Shown here in pieces: positions 6,349 to 7,505 of a DNA stretch of 7,505 bases; the first letter of the stretch is position 1, and the number at the start of each line of letters is the position of its first letter. The translations under genes and the position numbers were made by a program. The stretch is from Bacillota bacterium. GTDB lineage: Bacteria > Bacillota_I > Bacilli_A > Erysipelotrichales > Erysipelotrichaceae. The notes beneath the pieces are model-generated. The model did no database searches. It was not told where the DNA came from and worked only from the letters and a program-made list of their open reading frames with translations. The stretch lies in the NCBI GenBank assembly GCA_023387245.1, contig JAEWIH010000006.1:1-7505 (forward strand), read 5' to 3'.

Positions 6349-6858
6349 ATGGAATTTAGAGAATTATGTGAAAAAAGATATTCAGTTAGATCGTTTTTAG
6401 AGAAAAGGGTAGATCGTGAAAAATTAAATTTAATTGTTGATAATATGCGTTTAACTTTTTCTGCTCGTAATGAACAAAATTGGAAATTTGTGGTTGTTGA
6501 TGATAAAGAATTATTAGCTAAAATAGCTTCGTGTATGGGACAGTCTTTTGGCAAGCAAGCTCCTGCTATGATTTTAGTATTAGTTCCTAAATCAGATGAG
6601 CTTATGGTTTCGGGATTTAATAAAGCTACTGTAAATGGTAGTATTGCTACGACGATATTACATTATTCAGCATTTGATTTAGGCTTGGGTAGTGTTTGGA
6701 TTGGTAGATTTGATCAAGAATTAGTTAGTCAAGTGCTAGGATTAAATGATGATTGGCAAGTAATGTCGATTAATTTGATTGGTTATCCTGCTAGAGAACA
6801 AAATGTTGTTGCTAAAAAAGAAATGAGTAAAGTTGTTTTTTATAATGGTATCGAATAA
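6349..6858 (+). CDS. Nitroreductase-family FMN oxidoreductase
   Basis: This is a cytoplasmic flavoenzyme, 169 residues, that would use NAD(P)H to reduce nitro compounds, quinones or similar substrates; the natural substrate is unknown. RYSVRSF (10-16) is the N-terminal FMN-phosphate motif. SARNEQNWKFVVV (38-50) corresponds to the PSAxNxQPWxFxV flavin-binding stretch, with Pro replaced by Asn before Trp. GSIATTILHYSAFDLGLGSVWIG (97-119) is the conserved dimer/FMN helix and turn, and LIGYP (143-147) is the usual C-terminal motif. The length is in the short class of the family, which functions as a dimer. The start at 6349 is chosen because GGGGG (6336-6340) sits 8 bases upstream; the in-frame ATG at 6334 overlaps that site and begins at the predicted transcript start. 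No clear terminator follows. The gene is divergent from the glycosyltransferase. Confidence 0.88.
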   Translation: MEFRELCEKRYSVRSFLEKRVDREKLNLIVDNMRLTFSARNEQNWKFVVVDDKELLAKIASCMGQSFGKQAPAMILVLVPKSDELMVSGFNKATVNGSIATTILHYSAFDLGLGSVWIGRFDQELVSQVLGLNDDWQVMSINLIGYPAREQNVVAKKEMSKVVFYNGIE

Positions 6859-6927
6859 ATAAAATAATAGCTAAAAATTTAGAGATATAGAAAAATAGTA
6901 ATTAATAAATTTTCTTTTCAATAATAA

Positions 6928-6948
6928 TGAGAGGAAATAATCCTCTCA
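6928..6948. other. Stable hairpin upstream of the ABC-F remnant
   Basis: TGAGAGGA (6928-6935) pairs perfectly with TCCTCTCA (6941-6948) around the loop AATAA. No T tract follows. Instead there is AATT repeated four times (6948-6963), then AGGA and an ATG at 6971. It could be a weak terminator for the nitroreductase gene, or the remains of a regulatory leader of the decayed ABC-F gene. It contains a Shine-Dalgarno-like GAGAGG in its 5' arm. The rest of 6859-6970 is plain AT-rich sequence in which I see nothing else. Confidence 0.5.
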
Positions 6949-6970
6949 ATTAATTAATTAATTAGGATTT

Positions 6971-7350
6971 ATGATAATTATTAATAATTTAAGAAAAGAG
7001 ATCTTATCTAAAGTGTTGTTTGAAGTAAAAAAACAATTATCAGTGAAAAAGATAAAATTGGATTGATAGGTTATAATGGTAGTGGTAAAACAACATTTTT
7101 CAAGATGATACTATGTATGGATAGTGATTATAGCGAAAAAATTGAAGTAAAAATGAAAACAGCTTTTTTACTCAATGAGATAAAAGAGGCAAAAATGTCT
7201 AGTCCTAGTGAATACCAACAACTTTAACTATTTCATATACTTCAAGAACAGTCTAAATTTTTATTGTTTGATGAATCGACTATAAAAGTTAAAATAAGAT
7301 TACCCAAATTGTTGCAAATAAATGGTTATACTTTGTTTCAATTGAGGTAA
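6971..7350 (+). pseudogene. Decayed ABC-F-type ATPase remnant
   Basis: Two frames together read as a broken soluble ABC ATPase. From the ATG at 6971, IIINNLRKEILSKVLFEV (residues 2-19) resembles the first strands of ABC-F proteins. The frame then shifts at the A run 7046-7050; one extra A would join it to the next frame, which reads DKIGLIGYNGSGKTTFFKM (7051-7107) with an intact Walker A. After only about 30 residues comes AKMSSPSEYQQL (a signature-like stretch, 7189-7224), an in-frame TAA at 7225-7227, then LFHILQEQSKFLLFDEST (7228-7281), a Walker B with the usual DEPT altered to DEST. The frame ends at 7348. ABC-F proteins have two ATPase domains and roughly 500 or more residues; here one domain is partial and the second is absent. 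ABC-F proteins act on ribosomes, some giving antibiotic resistance. Family assignment rests on motif style (no membrane partner, LLFDEPT form), so a generic ABC ATPase remnant is also possible. Confidence 0.75.
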
Positions 7351-7358
7351 TCTTTTTT
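7296..7358 (+). terminator. Long hairpin with T tract at the end of the ABC-F remnant
   Basis: AAGATTACC (7296-7304) pairs with GGTAATCTT (7346-7354). After a 2x2 mismatch, AATTG (7307-7311) pairs with CAATT (7339-7343), leaving a 27-base loop. T7353-T7358 follows the stem. The shape is that of a terminator, though the loop is large and the stem lies within residual coding sequence. Confidence 0.5.
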
Positions 7359-7505
7359 CTAAGTATAGCAGTTATTAAAATAAATTTAGTAATAAATGTA
7401 AAAGGAAAATAGTAAAGAAAGTATAAATATTAAAAGAAAGGGATTAATTCCTATATAAGATTAGTAATCAATCCTTAAAATTGGATTCAGTTCAAATACA
7501 CATTA
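7359..7505. other. Unassigned AT-rich tail
   Basis: I recognise no gene. There is an imperfect hairpin, GGATTAATT (7441-7449) against AATCAATCC (7466-7474), with one mismatch. A 15-base exact match, AAATTGGATTCAGTT (7478-7492), is shared with the GntR gene at 2274-2288. In the matching frame the tail reads LKLDSV, like the KLDSV of that regulator, but the similarity does not extend clearly on either side and the window ends here. Confidence 0.4.

Noticed and set aside
6315..6554. Antisense open frame over the nitroreductase start
   Set aside because: It lies opposite conserved FMN-binding motifs and has no family resemblance.
388..6858. Use of TGA as tryptophan (Mycoplasma-type code)
   Set aside because: No conserved coding frame contains an in-frame TGA; tryptophans are TGG, and TGA ends the peptidase and yaaA genes at family-consistent positions.
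6927..6953. Eight-codon leader peptide before the ABC-F remnant
   Set aside because: There is no ribosome site, and the frame is explained by the hairpin; too weak to call a gene.
1..7505. CRISPR array, tRNA/rRNA genes, insertion sequences or phage genes
   Set aside because: I found no regularly spaced repeats, tRNA-like cloverleaf, transposase or integrase motifs, or paired terminal repeats on either strand.

Overview
The window looks like chromosomal DNA from a very AT-rich, low-GC Gram-positive bacterium (Bacilli/Erysipelotrichia-like or a wall-less relative). By eye only about a quarter of bases are G or C. The genetic code appears standard: TGA ends two genes (1444-1446 and 2094-2096), and tryptophan is written TGG. 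Shine-Dalgarno sites are mostly clear, and genes are tightly packed with short overlaps. The lineage is an inference from base composition and gene content; no 16S or other marker is present.

Layout. (1) 2-346: the 3' part of greA (transcript cleavage factor), ending in a hairpin terminator. (2) 388-2096: a two-gene unit, an M24 Xaa-Pro peptidase (aminopeptidase P/prolidase type) and yaaA, joined by an ATGA overlap and closed by a hairpin that begins inside the end of yaaA. (3) 2123-4896: a three-gene operon with a good extended -10 promoter: a short YtrA-type GntR repressor, an ABC ATPase and a large ABC-2-like membrane protein. Each gene overlaps the next. A 15-bp tandem repeat over the -10 and predicted start site is a good candidate autoregulatory operator. 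(4) 4880-6283, minus strand: a GT4 glycosyltransferase of the LafB/CpoA/BgsA type (glycolipid / lipoteichoic acid anchor synthesis) with an unusual C-terminal extension. It converges on the ABC operon and shares a bidirectional terminator with it. (5) 6349-6858: a short nitroreductase-family protein, divergent from the glycosyltransferase, with facing promoters in 65 bp. (6) 6859-7505: no intact gene. It holds a decayed ABC-F-type ATPase remnant (one frameshift, an in-frame stop, an apparent internal deletion), two notable hairpins and an unassigned tail.

Most genes are housekeeping or envelope-related: transcription fidelity, peptide turnover, oxidative stress, a drug/envelope-stress type ABC module, and membrane glycolipid synthesis. 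I do not see a convincing new multi-gene system. The items most worth a second look are the operator-like repeat at the ABC operon promoter, competing pairings of the greA terminator and the next gene's ribosome site, the glycosyltransferase extension and its apparently leaderless start, and the ABC-F remnant.
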